This document shows positions 43,864-52,977 of a DNA stretch of 64,000 nt, piece after piece. The notes below the pieces were generated by a model. The model was not told where the DNA came from, ran no database searches, and saw only the letters and a list, made by a program, of their open reading frames with translations. Position numbers and translations under genes: made by a program. Numbering within the stretch: the first letter of the stretch is position 1; each line of letters begins with the position of its first letter. The DNA comes from Kribbella sp. NBC_01245 (GTDB taxonomy: Bacteria; Actinomycetota; Actinomycetes; Propionibacteriales; Kribbellaceae): assembly GCF_036226525.1 (NCBI RefSeq), contig NZ_CP108487.1:6386001-6450000 (forward strand). Direction: 5' to 3'.

Positions 43864-44133
43864 ATGCCCACAAACACCATGAACCGAATCGACGCCGGAC
43901 TGATCACCCTGAACCTTCCGGTGAGCTCCGACGGCGGAACCTGGCACCAGATCCCGTTCAAAGGCGAGAGCGCCACGTACGTCGACCGCCAGGCAGCCGC
44001 ATACGTCATCGCCTACCGGGACCGGGTGGACATCGCCATCGACGAGAACACCGACTGGTCACGATTCCCGACAACCTTCGACGCCCTGTGCGCCAACGTG
44101 CCCGTCTACGCAGTGGAGTACGCGCAGGCCTGA
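43864..44133 (+). CDS. Small hypothetical protein
   Basis: An 89-residue protein, first gene of the rightward run of small genes. GAGGACC precedes the ATG. It reads as a compact alpha/beta protein (TWHQIPFKGESATYVDR, AAYVIAYRDRVDIAID). No family recognised. Probably an accessory protein of the mobile element. Confidence 0.6.
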   Translation: MPTNTMNRIDAGLITLNLPVSSDGGTWHQIPFKGESATYVDRQAAAYVIAYRDRVDIAIDENTDWSRFPTTFDALCANVPVYAVEYAQA

Positions 44134-44180
44134 TCCACGTACTCGCCCACCCACGTCCCGAAGCGGGAGCACCGATCACC

Positions 44181-44654
44181 ATGTCATTCCTCGAACGCAT
44201 CGGCTACCTCGAAACCAAGGGACAGGAGCAGGCGCGACTCGCCCAGTCCCCCGAGGGCTCGACCAACCACTACCTGTCCACGCTGCCGATCACTCTTGCC
44301 GACTGGCCCCAGGACATGCTGGTCGAGCTGCCCTGGAAGCCGCCGCGCACCACGGAACCGCACCGTGTCGTCGTTGTACCCCTCGACTACCGGCCGGATT
44401 CGCGTCCTGGTCGCGTTGCCAAGGAGCCGTTGCCGCGCAAGCGCAACAGCGATGCGTGGAGCTGTGCTGTGGTCTCGTCCGACCACCCGAGCTATCCGGC
44501 CGGCGGCTATCGCATCGTCGTGTCCGCCGCCGAGATCGCGCGCGGCCGCAGGATCGACCTCGCCGGCGTCCTGGCCAGTCCGAGACCGTCCCCAGCGATG
44601 ACCACGAGCAAAAGCACGGCTGGGCGATCCAATGGAAGTGGGACGCCGTCATGA
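44181..44654 (+). CDS. Hypothetical protein
   Basis: About 157 residues from ATG 44181, preceded by GGGAG. It contains ITLADWPQDMLVELPWKPP and VVVVPLDYRPDSRPGRV, then GYRIVVSAAEIARGRRIDL, suggesting a beta-rich core with a disordered tail. Its stop overlaps the next start as ATGA, which indicates translational coupling. Function unknown. Confidence 0.6.
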   Translation: MSFLERIGYLETKGQEQARLAQSPEGSTNHYLSTLPITLADWPQDMLVELPWKPPRTTEPHRVVVVPLDYRPDSRPGRVAKEPLPRKRNSDAWSCAVVSSDHPSYPAGGYRIVVSAAEIARGRRIDLAGVLASPRPSPAMTTSKSTAGRSNGSGTPS

Positions 44655-44899
44655 GCACCGCTACTTTCACCGACAAGCTCGGCGCCACCGGCCGCACCGG
44701 AGACCGGGTGATCGTGCCGATCTGCAACGACGATGGGCTGCCTCAGCTCGCGATCGCCGAGGTGGTCGAGGTCGTCGTGCGGGAGCCCAATCCATTCGCT
44801 TCCGAACTGAGCGTGCGCATGCGCGTCGGCGACGACGAAAGCTGCGTCTACGAGCCCGACGAGATCGTCATTCTCGCTGCGGCCGGCACCGGCCCATGA
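44651..44899 (+). CDS. Small hypothetical protein
   Basis: An 82-residue protein coupled by a four-base overlap to the preceding gene. It looks like a small beta-barrel: RTGDRVIVPICNDDGLPQ, AEVVEVVVREPN and ELSVRMRVGDDESC, ending near DEIVILAAA. No family recognised. Confidence 0.6.
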   Translation: MSTATFTDKLGATGRTGDRVIVPICNDDGLPQLAIAEVVEVVVREPNPFASELSVRMRVGDDESCVYEPDEIVILAAAGTGP

Positions 44900-45029
44900 G
44901 TTGCGCCGATCGGCACGGCGGCGAGCGAAGCCAGCTGGCTGACAACGCCTCTTCGATGACGTGCGTGAGGCACACCTGCAACACCATCCCCGTGCTGCCC
45001 TGCGTGGTGGCCGCGAAGACAGGAGAGCC

Positions 45030-45617
45030 GTGATCTTCCGTAACATCGCATGAATCCTCGCCGTCGTACTGATCGGCGCCGGCGCACCGGTGTCCTGCAG
45101 CGACGACCAGCAGGCCTGTGCCGCCACCGCAGGTAGCCCGTCGAAGCCGAGCCCGCCGAGGCCGGGATCCCAGCGCACCTCGTCGAAAGTGCAAGACCGG
45201 CCGATGAGGACATCTGGCTCGAACCCGGGCAGTAGCAAAAAGACCACGACGAACCCGTACTGGCGCACGTCGACCAAGCCCACCACCTGGGGCGGCTACA
45301 ACACCGGCGGACGAACCTGGTCGCAGCCGTACCGGAAGAACATGCCGCTCGCACCTCAGCCGGTAATCGTGAACTACTACGGCCGCGACTACCGCACCTA
45401 TCCGAGCTATCCCGGCTATTACACAGTCGGGGTATGGCCCGACGGGTACGGCGCCCGGTACGGCTGTGTGGCTGACCGCGAGAGCGGCCCGGAGCTGACT
45501 GGCACACCGACGCCGTCCCCGACAGCAACGGTAACCACCACCGTCGAGCCGACCACGATTCCGACCGCCTCCGCGACTCGCAGCGGAACGGCGACTCCGA
45601 GCGACACAGGTCGCTAG
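45030..45617 (+). pseudogene. Secreted lipoprotein gene with an in-frame stop in its signal peptide
   Basis: GTG 45030, with AGGAGAG upstream, opens MIFRNIA, then an in-frame TGA (45051-45053), then ILAVVLIGAGAPVSCSDDQQ in the same frame. Together these make an ordinary signal peptide with a lipobox-like APVSC. The rest (to 45617) is intact: a Pro/Ser/Thr-rich region, a Tyr-rich middle (NYYGRDYRTYPSYPGYYTV) and a Thr/Ser/Pro tail. If the TGA is real, no secreted product is made unless translation restarts at GTG 45090, which would give a 175-residue cytoplasmic protein. A sequencing error is possible. Confidence 0.6.
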
Positions 45618-45764
45618 GCGGTGACCTCCGCCTCGGCCCGCGTCCCCCTGCAGGATGCCCAGCCCCAGGCCATGCGAACAGCCGCCCCGTTTCGAGGAGC
45701 GCGATGCAAGCACAACCGCAGCAGACGCCCCTCGTCCCCCCTCCACGCAGACAGGAACCGTTCA

Positions 45765-46013
45765 ATGCGGATCTATCACGGCACAGCGATAGATGGCGAC
45801 GCGCCGATCACCAGCATGGTGGCAATCGCCAAGGATGAGGTGTCAGCGCGTCGGGTGATGCACGAGTACGAGGCAGACGTCCACACGGACGACCCGCGCC
45901 TGGACGACGAGATCTGGCTCAGTCCGGAGCGGACTCACATTCAGTTCCTCGGCGAGGCTGCACCGCACCTCGCAGCAGGAACCGTGTTGTGTCCCGTGCC
46001 GGGCGCCATCTAG
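45765..46013 (+). CDS. Small hypothetical protein
   Basis: An 82-residue acidic protein, MRIYHGTAIDGDAPITSMV, with AGGAAC before the ATG. EVSARRVMHEYEADV suggests a helix, followed by DDEIWLSPER. No family recognised. It lies in the same direction as the rest of the small-gene run. Confidence 0.55.
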   Translation: MRIYHGTAIDGDAPITSMVAIAKDEVSARRVMHEYEADVHTDDPRLDDEIWLSPERTHIQFLGEAAPHLAAGTVLCPVPGAI

Positions 46014-46205
46014 TCGTGGACGAGATATTCAGCCCGCCTCCAGCAGACAGTCACGGAAAGGCCGCTGGTAGTCGATCCGACCGCCGTCTCGTTCTGGGAC
46101 GATCATGCGGCCCACGTATCGCTGCAGAAGACTGACGAAGTACGAAGGCACACCATCTACGCGTGCTCCCCCGAACGACCCACCCAAGCGCACAAGGAGA
46201 CCCCA

Positions 46206-46556
46206 ATGACCGATTCCGATCCGAACCTGACCGTCATCGGCAACGAGATATCGATCCGCTTCTCCGGAGGCCTGGTCGAATTCGTCGGCACTGTGCTCCA
46301 CGACCCGGCAACCGGGCTACTCATACTGGACACCGGCGACGGTGAGCCCGAGGAGTACCTGAGCATCTCGCTCGATGCCTACGGCATCTCCCGAGCAGCC
46401 GACGACGAGGTCTTCGTCAAGGACTGGTCCGAAGGCGAGGGAGTCGCACAGAGCCTCATCGACGCAGGCCTGGCCGAGGTCGTCGGCGAGCACAGCGTCG
46501 GATCGTTCTCGTCGCGGGCCGTGCGTCTGCGCATTCTCCCGAAGCACGCGAGCTGA
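46206..46556 (+). CDS. Small hypothetical protein
   Basis: A 116-residue acidic protein with AAGGAGA before the ATG. It contains EISIRFSGGLVEFVGTVLHD and LLILDTGDGEPEEYLSISL, a beta-rich pattern, and ends with SFSSRAVRLRILPK. No family recognised. Confidence 0.6.
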   Translation: MTDSDPNLTVIGNEISIRFSGGLVEFVGTVLHDPATGLLILDTGDGEPEEYLSISLDAYGISRAADDEVFVKDWSEGEGVAQSLIDAGLAEVVGEHSVGSFSSRAVRLRILPKHAS

Positions 46557-46834
46557 TCAGCATGCTCGAGGAGAACGACGGGCCCGTTCCTTACTAGGAG
46601 AACCCGCAAGGCATCCGGGCTGCAGAGACACAGCGCGGCTTCAGTAGGGGAGAAGCTGCAGGACAAAGAGCAGGGATCAACGGAGTTGATCCGGGCTTCA
46701 TTTGGACAGCACACCTGGTCTGGCTGATCTCGGCCTCGGCGGTCTGCTTGTCGCCACTCAACCGCCTATCCCGTCGACTGGTGCATGACACCTCGGCCGG
46801 AGGAGGCCTACGGCGTTCACAGGAGGACTGCCCC

Positions 46835-47065
46835 ATGCCCGCACACGATCCGAGCGAGACCGAGATCGACATCGCCGTAGCACAGAAACAACTCGTAAAG
46901 CTCGCCGAAGAGCAGCGGCGCATTCAGGACAAGATCCAGGTAGAGCTGAGGACCCAGAACCTGATCGCGTTCTTTGCCGTCCTCAAGCAGCCTGCCGGTC
47001 CGGGCGCCGACGACTCGGAGCTCGAAGAACTCGAGCAGGACATTCGCAGCCGCTTGAAGAGCTGA
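46835..47065 (+). CDS. Small coiled-coil protein
   Basis: A 76-residue protein from ATG 46835 with AGGAGG eight bases upstream. It is almost wholly helical: IDIAVAQKQLVKLAEEQRRI followed by QDKIQVELRTQNLIAFFAVL and a second short acidic helix (ELEELEQDIRSRL). Heptad spacing suggests a coiled coil. Function unknown. Confidence 0.65.
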   Translation: MPAHDPSETEIDIAVAQKQLVKLAEEQRRIQDKIQVELRTQNLIAFFAVLKQPAGPGADDSELEELEQDIRSRLKS

Positions 47066-47440
47066 TCTGCAGGATGCTGTGATGGCCGATCTATTGGCTG
47101 CTTCAGGTGGCTCTGGCGCGCCCATCATCACAGCCCCTCTTCCTGCGCCAGGTGTTCGACAGACCCTCATCGAGGCCAGGGACCCGAGCACAGCAGGGCA
47201 TCAGGCCAGGTCGACGTGGTTGATCCGCGACCCAGAAAGCGTTACTGCACTCGATCGGCGAGGCCGATTCGGGCGGCGAGATGACTACTGAATTGTGACG
47301 AGTCGCCTGAACGGCGCAGCCCATTCGAGGCATGCCACGAGCCCAGTCAGCCACCTGTGGCAAGCCGTCTCGGCAATGGGATCAGCAAGTCCATAGCCGT
47401 GCCCGCTCCTCCATCCAGCCAACTCACCCAAGGAGACAAC
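47066..47440. other. Gap before ssb
   Basis: About 375 bp. A 70-codon frame at 47079-47291 (+), starting ATGATGGCC after AGGATG, is the only candidate gene and its composition is not convincing. The ssb ribosome site (AGGAG, 47431-47435) lies at the end. Confidence 0.4.
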
Positions 47441-47920
47441 ATGTCGAACCCGGTCAACCACGGAACCCTCGTCGGCCGTCTGGCCCGTGACCCGATCCGA
47501 TTCAACAACAGCGACGGCTCGCAGAAGGTCGTCTTCACGGTTTTCGCGGACCGCGACTACAAGAACGCCCAGGGCGAGGCTCTGTCGGACGCGATCTCCG
47601 TCGAGGCGTTCGTGCGCAAGGAGACGGCCTTCGAGGAGACTCCCTTCGCCAAGATTCATCAGGGAGACAAGGTCGCGCTGAGTACGACCTTGCGTCTGGA
47701 TTCCTACCTGCGCAACGGCGAGAACATCTTCGACCTGAAGGTCGTCGTCGAGAAGGTCACCTTCCTCGATTCACTCCAGGTCACCCAAGCCCGCCTCGCT
47801 GAACGCGTTGCCGCTGCCGAGCAGACCAACCAGGCGGCCCGCGCAGCTGTGCCGGCACAGGCCAAGGCCCTCGTCGGGGCCCAGAGCTCGCCGATTGGCT
47901 CCGAACTCCCCTTCGGCTGA
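47441..47920 (+). CDS. ssb: Single-stranded DNA-binding protein
   Basis: A 159-residue protein with an OB-fold start: HGTLVGRLARDPIRF, VVFTVFADRDYKNAQG and an A-x-A-F-x-K stretch (SVEAFVRKETAF), then LSTTLRLDSYLRNGENIFDL. The C-terminus ends in GSELPFG, close to the acidic DDxPF tip that recruits partner proteins. The middle sequence differs from host SSBs, so I take it as the mobile-element paralogue that protects single-stranded DNA during conjugation or rolling-circle replication. AGGAGAC precedes the ATG. Confidence 0.8.
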   Translation: MSNPVNHGTLVGRLARDPIRFNNSDGSQKVVFTVFADRDYKNAQGEALSDAISVEAFVRKETAFEETPFAKIHQGDKVALSTTLRLDSYLRNGENIFDLKVVVEKVTFLDSLQVTQARLAERVAAAEQTNQAARAAVPAQAKALVGAQSSPIGSELPFG

Positions 47921-48167
47921 TCACATCCGGCCAGCAAAGCAAACACCTGCGGACGGGAACCACACCGGGCATCGGCTGCTGCCGGGAGATGGTTCCCGTC
48001 TTCTGGACAATGCCGCGCCCGATGCACATCAGCGTGGCCTGGTCCTGACCTGGACGAGACTCCGCACCCGGCCCGGCCCACCAGTCACTTTTCTGAGCGA
48101 ACACCCGAATCCATCGCAGCCCCCAGAAGAGGCCCCACCATCGGAAATGAATTGAGAGTGCTGCCCC

Positions 48168-48581
48168 ATGCCCGAACCACTGCTGTCGAAGACGTGGCGC
48201 TTCCTGCACCGCGGCCAGGTATTGCGTGCTGCGCAGGGTTTCCGCGCTGCCTGGGCCACACATGCGATGGTCGACGGACTCGCGCCACGCATGCTCTGTT
48301 CTGAGGCAACAGCGCTAGCGGACCTGCTGTGCGCGTTGGGCGAACCAGAGTTTGCCGGCCTGTTGCTGACCGCGCATACCGTCGAGCACGCGGGCGTGCC
48401 GGAGCGCGTGGCCCGCCACCACGGCGATTCCAGGATCGACCAGGCCCAAGTAGAGGCCAGGATCGCGCAGTGGCCGGAATGGAACGAGGTCAGGCAGCCA
48501 CTTCCGGCCGATGACGGCCTCGACGTCGCAGCGCATACAGCGGCCTGGGACCAGATCGCGACTACGGACCGGACCGCCTGA
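48168..48581 (+). CDS. Hypothetical protein
   Basis: A 137-residue mostly helical protein (LLSKTWRFLHRGQVLRAAQG, EATALADLLCALGEPEFAGL, ARIAQWPEWNEVRQPL). No membrane segment or catalytic motif is visible. The start has a weak ribosome site. Probably an accessory protein of the element. Confidence 0.55.
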   Translation: MPEPLLSKTWRFLHRGQVLRAAQGFRAAWATHAMVDGLAPRMLCSEATALADLLCALGEPEFAGLLLTAHTVEHAGVPERVARHHGDSRIDQAQVEARIAQWPEWNEVRQPLPADDGLDVAAHTAAWDQIATTDRTA

Positions 48582-48902
48582 ATTCAACCAGTGCCGGCCT
48601 TGCGCCACCGCTCTATCAGGATTCTTCATTGAACTCACCGATCCCCGTGACGGGTCCCCGGACAGGCGCCGCATCCGGCTGGCCATCTGGGCTGCCAGGT
48701 GCTGAGCAGTAGCCCGAGACGCTCCAGACCCGCGACGAGGCCTGCCGGTGGACACCGACGTGATGTCCGATGGCAAGTTGCCGCGCTTCACGTACTTGCC
48801 AAGGGCACCGACACCGATGAGTCGTCCAATTCACCCCAGCCCATCACGCGCCACAGATCGACAGCGTCGGTCTGTGGCATTCCCCAGAGGAGATAGCACT
48901 CG
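48582..48902. other. Gap in the small-gene run
   Basis: About 320 bp. Frames on both strands have shadow composition and I support no gene. AGGAG for the next gene lies at the right end. Confidence 0.4.
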
Positions 48903-49253
48903 ATGCAGCTCATCAACGACCGCTCCGAGTACACGCAGTTCACCGACGAGCACCTGGCCAGCACCGACTGGCAGCACGCGGCCGAGAGCTACCTCGACGC
49001 CAGAGTGGAGGGACGCGCGTTCACTGCCCATGGTCACTGGCCCCGCGCGGTTCAGCGCACCCTGAAGCAACCACTCGAGCAGCACGTGATCTTCTCTCGC
49101 GTAATTCGCGATGAGTTCACCGGCGCGGTGATGGTCGCGACCGACATCGCCGCGGTCAACCTCGCCACCTTGTGCGCCTGGGCCGCGGAACCACCGCAGA
49201 GCCAGACAGCCCAGTCCGATGGCATCGACTGTCATCGCCGAGCCCCGGAATGA
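48903..49253 (+). CDS. Hypothetical protein
   Basis: A 116-residue protein with AGGAG before the ATG. It has YTQFTDEHLASTDWQHAAES at the N-terminus and EFTGAVMVATDIAAVNLATL near the C-terminus. No family recognised. Followed after 12 bp by the next small gene, so the two probably share a transcript. Confidence 0.6.
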   Translation: MQLINDRSEYTQFTDEHLASTDWQHAAESYLDARVEGRAFTAHGHWPRAVQRTLKQPLEQHVIFSRVIRDEFTGAVMVATDIAAVNLATLCAWAAEPPQSQTAQSDGIDCHRRAPE

Positions 49254-49265
49254 GGTGATGGCTGG

Positions 49266-49589
49266 ATGAGCCAGCCCGTCGCGGTGTCGGACCTGAACCC
49301 AGGCGACTACGTATGGGACATCGGGTGGACAACGCCACTGTTCGTGACAGGAGTGTCGACCCCCATGCACCCGGCACTGGAAACTGCCGGCTACCTGGTC
49401 GTCGCCGGCCACCGGTTCCTACTGACCGAGAACCACTGGAGCCCGCGCGAACAGAAGCTCACCTACCGGGCCAACAAGCAACTGACACTCGATGATCCGG
49501 CCGTGGCGGCCTCGATCTACGGCGCACCGGCAGGCAAGGAACGATCGATGGCTAGAACGATCACCACGATCAAGCCCACCACGGTCTAA
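49266..49589 (+). CDS. Small hypothetical protein
   Basis: A 107-residue protein with GAGGTGATGG before the ATG. The sequence VAVSDLNPGDYVWDIGWTTP, LFVTGVSTPM and YLVVAGHRFLLTENHWS suggests a small beta-barrel. The C-terminal 20 residues look unstructured. No family recognised. Confidence 0.6.
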   Translation: MSQPVAVSDLNPGDYVWDIGWTTPLFVTGVSTPMHPALETAGYLVVAGHRFLLTENHWSPREQKLTYRANKQLTLDDPAVAASIYGAPAGKERSMARTITTIKPTTV

Positions 49590-49662
49590 CGCGGCACCGT
49601 CTCCAGATCCAAGCCACGAACACCGGACGATCCACAGGGCCACCGGAGCCACGGAGGAAGCC

Positions 49663-49893
49663 GTGAGTCAAGAATCTCAAGGCGAGATCGATGCTGCATG
49701 GCAAGCCATGAAACTCAAGCACGGTTGTGTCTGCTTGAAGAACCAGACCTCTCCTGAGTGCAACCTGCACAAGGACCAGAAGGAAATTTCGATCATGTTC
49801 CAGGGGCTCTTCGACAAGGCCGCTGACATCACCGACATCGAGTTCAGCCATCGCATGGACGCCCTCCACATCGATATCTACGGGGAAGCGTAG
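49663..49893 (+). CDS. Small hypothetical protein with Cys cluster
   Basis: A 76-residue protein from GTG 49663, with GGAGGAAG before it. Residues 21-34 read HGCVCLKNQTSPECNLH, a Cys/His set that could bind zinc. The rest is helical. No family recognised. Confidence 0.5.
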   Translation: MSQESQGEIDAAWQAMKLKHGCVCLKNQTSPECNLHKDQKEISIMFQGLFDKAADITDIEFSHRMDALHIDIYGEA

Positions 49894-49960
49894 TGAGCAA
49901 ATCCGAACCATCGCCCGGTGCCGGCGTCCCCGTTGAGCACACCAAGTTGAGGAGCGCTGC

Positions 49961-50335
49961 TTGACCAACCTCGTCCACAAGTACGCCGAACTGCAATACA
50001 CGATTCCCAGGGCCACCGCCGCGACGATCCTGCATCGGGCGGCCGCCGACCCGAACGACCAAGTGACGCTGATCGCCGACGAAGGCGGCATCACTGCCAC
50101 TGTGACCCTGCAGACCGGATACGACAGTGCCGCCCAAGCGACCAGCGACGCGGTGACTCTGGTCAGCGCCGAGATGTACCGCCATACCCGTCAGCAAAGT
50201 GGCATCCCGGCGCCCTGGCGGGTGCTGATCGTCGACCGCGACGGCATGGCCGACCACCTCGCACATCCGCATGCCACCACCGGCCCCGAAACATTGCCTC
50301 CGCACGATGACGGCTTGGCCGGAACCACGTCCTGA
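49961..50335 (+). CDS. Hypothetical protein
   Basis: A 124-residue protein from a TTG start with TGAGGAG seven bases upstream. It contains YTIPRATAATILHRAAAD and VTLIADEGGITATVTLQTGY. It is the last gene before the strong terminator at 50467. No family recognised. Confidence 0.55.
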   Translation: MTNLVHKYAELQYTIPRATAATILHRAAADPNDQVTLIADEGGITATVTLQTGYDSAAQATSDAVTLVSAEMYRHTRQQSGIPAPWRVLIVDRDGMADHLAHPHATTGPETLPPHDDGLAGTTS

Positions 50336-50466
50336 TCCACACCGTGGTCATCGAATGCCCCGGTCAGAGCCCAGGCCGGACGGGGACCCTCAGCGGCGAC
50401 GACCGTGAGGATCAGCAGCCAGGCAGATTCCCGCTGACCTGGACCGACAAATCGAGTACTCCGGGC

Positions 50467-50515
50467 GACCCCCGCCGATCGAGCCTGGCGCTCAGTCGGC
50501 GGGGGTCTTCTTTTT
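50467..50515 (+). terminator. Intrinsic terminator of the small-gene operon
   Basis: A perfect 12-bp stem, GACCCCCGCCGA (50467-50478) and TCGGCGGGGGTC (50496-50507), followed by TTCTTTTT. It lies 130 bp after the last small gene and is a textbook rightward terminator. Confidence 0.9.
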
Positions 50516-50664
50516 CCGCGCAGGGCGAGAGCCCGTCGTTGTGACATCTCGCCGTTTGAGGACTGCGGGTGAGGCGCCGGCCCCTGTGCCGGCTTCTGGC
50601 CCACTGTCACTCAGGCAGTAGCCGTCTGGCCATGACCCGGGCGGCGGTTTGAAGGGAGTACACA

Positions 50665-51057
50665 ATGGCTGAAATCTCCTGCGCCCGCTGCAGGAAGACG
50701 TGGGACACGCACTATCTGCGGCATGAAATGGGCTGGTTCAAGTGTGTCGACTGTGGTGCGCCCATTACGAAGTTCAGAGATGGGAGCTGGCAGGACAACC
50801 GCTTCCCTTGGCAGGGATCACCGGGGAACTGTACGCATCCGCTCGGCGGCGAGCTGCACTGGAACATTAGCCACCGCGCTGGGGTCCCCGCTGAGATCGC
50901 CGACAGCCTTGACCCGGAGGCCTGGTTCGAGGCTGTAGTTGCTGACCTGGGTTGTCCCGAGTGCGGGGTGCATGGCGGGGGCCCAGCACCCCGAATGTGG
51001 ACGCTGATGCGGTGGGTGCGTTCCTCGATCTGGAAGATCAAGAGGGCGGCGAGCTGA
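50665..51057 (+). CDS. Zinc-ribbon-like hypothetical protein
   Basis: A 130-residue protein with GAAGGGAG before the ATG. It has CARC near the start, CVDC after about 20 residues, and a CPEC further on, so at least one zinc site is likely. The middle (WQDNRFPWQGSPGNC) and a basic C-terminus (RSSIWKIKRAAS) are of unknown type. It stands between two terminators and so has its own transcript. Confidence 0.65.
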   Translation: MAEISCARCRKTWDTHYLRHEMGWFKCVDCGAPITKFRDGSWQDNRFPWQGSPGNCTHPLGGELHWNISHRAGVPAEIADSLDPEAWFEAVVADLGCPECGVHGGGPAPRMWTLMRWVRSSIWKIKRAAS

Positions 51058-51675
51058 CCGCCCACTGAGAGAGTTGCGAGAAGCCCTGCCCAGCTTCGGC
51101 CGGCAGGGCCTTCTTGCGTTCCCAATCTGAACTGGGCTCGGCCTGATCGAGCGCGCACCCCGACGGTCCGATCAGGACCGCACGGACTGTTGCCCTCGGC
51201 ATTGACACGTCGATGGTGCGGATTGCGTAGCGCCGTTCAGGTGCCGACCGCGGGACCTCGCGCTGCTACTGGCTTCGAGCCGGGCAGGGACGGGCCATAC
51301 GCGAGCGAGGCCCGGAAAGCGAATGCCCCGCTGGAAAGCGCGAAGTGAAGGGAGTACCTCTGCTTCGCACCTGCATCAGACGGGGCATTCATGATCCAGT
51401 CGCACTGAATCCACCAACCCATGACGGAGGCGGGGTGCTCCCAGACTGTAACCATGCTGCCTCACCGTCGAGGTCAGACACAACCACACCCCGACGATGC
51501 CTGATGCGAGCGTCGACTTGACGCGACCCAGGCCCCACCCCGCATGGCAGGACTCCCCGTTCGCTAGGCCTGCTTCGCTGTTGCGCTGCGAGTTATCCAC
51601 AGGCAGTTCTGCAGGGATCCGGTTCATCGACCTACGATCGAGACTCAGACCGAGGTCACATGGGCAGGAGGCGGG
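51058..51675. other. Intergenic region before the ATPase-toxin operon
   Basis: About 620 bp. It begins with a hairpin (next entry). The rest has no gene I can support: the frame at 51237-51455 on the minus strand is protein-like in part but has no ribosome site. The promoter of the ATPase-toxin operon should lie in its right part. Confidence 0.45.
51081..51113 (+). terminator. Probable intrinsic terminator
   Basis: CCCTGCC (51084-51090) pairs with GGCAGGG (51102-51108); AAG and CTT extend the stem with one bulge. A weak T-rich run follows. It lies just after the zinc-ribbon gene. Confidence 0.55.
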
Positions 51676-52977
51676 ATGAGCTACGGCAGTCCCTTCACAC
51701 CTAAGCCCGGTGACGTACCCCTGTGGCCGCATGGGCGCGCCGCCGAATTCGATGCGATCCGGGATCTTGCTCAGCGGGTCGCCGCAGGGGAGGTTGGTGA
51801 TACGAACGGCTTGCTGATTCATGGCACCCAAGGCATCGGCAAGACAGCGCTCCTCAACGCCGCCAGCAAGCAGTTGGCCGATGGTGGCTGGCAGGTGGCG
51901 GTCATCAGCAAATACGACTCGCACGACCTCAGCGACATCTTCCGCAACAGCGTCGACGCCCAACGGATGCGCGGCTTCGCGGCACGAGCTCGAGAGCGGT
52001 CGGCGCGTCTGAAGGGCAGCGTCCACGGCGGCAGCCTTTCGATTGGACTGCTGCGCGGTGTAGGCGCCTCAGTCGAGATCGGGCCCTCCAAGACCTCGTG
52101 CGACGTCGCACAGCAGCTAGTAGACGCCGGCCAGCGTGCTGCCCGATCCGCCCGCCCCGCCATGATCCTGGTCGACGACCTCGAGAACTGGTCGCCTTCC
52201 GAGCTCCGGCAGCTCTGTAACGGTCTCGAGCAATGCTCACGTGCGGGGTCTCCGGTCGGCGTGATTGCGACCAGCGCTCCCGCCGGCGACCTACGGCTCG
52301 CCCGGGCCGATCGCGCTGGTGTCTTCAACGCCCGTCGGCTCGGTCCCCTGACACCAAGCGAGGCCCAGGCGGTCTTGGTGCACACGGCCGGAGCGCGCGG
52401 AATCGCCATTGAGCCGGGCGCCTACGAGCGACTCCTGACCGTCTCGCGGGGACATCCACAACGCCTACAGCTAGCCGCCCACGAGGCCTGCAAGGCAATG
52501 TCGCCCAACTCAGCCTTGCTGACCGTGGCCGCCGCGGACCACGGCATCGAACGGGCCATCGCCAAGCTGGACCGCCAAGTCCACGCACCGAAATGGCACA
52601 TTCTGACACCAGCAGAACAGTCAGTCGCACAAGCCCTCGCTAGCGTCGGTGGGAACCTCCCGCGCGACCGCGCAGTACTGCGTGCGCACCTGCCAAGAGC
52701 AGATCGGGCCCAGTTCGAGCCGGCCTGCGACGCCCTGGTGCGCAAAGACGTGGTCATCGAAGATGCGGCCGGTTGGCTCGCTTTTAGCAACCCCGGCACA
52801 GAAGCCTGGATACTGCGCCATCGCCCTCCCATCGGCTCTCCGATCCACGTCTTGCGGGGATCGCCACAGCAGCGTCCACTAAGCTCCCTGACTGCTGGCT
52901 CTGGACGACGAGCCAAGCAACTAGGCCAAGGTGCAAGCGCAGACCAGCGCAGCCGACGAGGGATTGGCGGGCCATGA
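51676..52977 (+). CDS. AAA-family ATPase (AAA_16-like), first gene of the toxin operon
   Basis: A 433-residue protein with AGGAGGCGGG before the ATG. Walker A is LLIHGTQGIGKTALL (~50-64) and Walker B is MILVDDLENW (~165). After the ATPase there is a helical lid and a winged-helix-like C-terminus (AKWHILTPAEQSVAQALASV and so on). The order resembles ORC/STAND-type AAA_16 proteins that act as switches or loaders. The four-base ATGA overlap with the next gene shows coupling. Its position at the head of the operon suggests a regulatory or energising role, inferred from context. Confidence 0.75.
   Translation: MSYGSPFTPKPGDVPLWPHGRAAEFDAIRDLAQRVAAGEVGDTNGLLIHGTQGIGKTALLNAASKQLADGGWQVAVISKYDSHDLSDIFRNSVDAQRMRGFAARARERSARLKGSVHGGSLSIGLLRGVGASVEIGPSKTSCDVAQQLVDAGQRAARSARPAMILVDDLENWSPSELRQLCNGLEQCSRAGSPVGVIATSAPAGDLRLARADRAGVFNARRLGPLTPSEAQAVLVHTAGARGIAIEPGAYERLLTVSRGHPQRLQLAAHEACKAMSPNSALLTVAAADHGIERAIAKLDRQVHAPKWHILTPAEQSVAQALASVGGNLPRDRAVLRAHLPRADRAQFEPACDALVRKDVVIEDAAGWLAFSNPGTEAWILRHRPPIGSPIHVLRGSPQQRPLSSLTAGSGRRAKQLGQGASADQRSRRGIGGP

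Noticed and set aside
51237..51455. 72-codon frame on the minus strand
   Set aside because: Parts look protein-like, but there is no ribosome site, no family and it stands in a promoter region.
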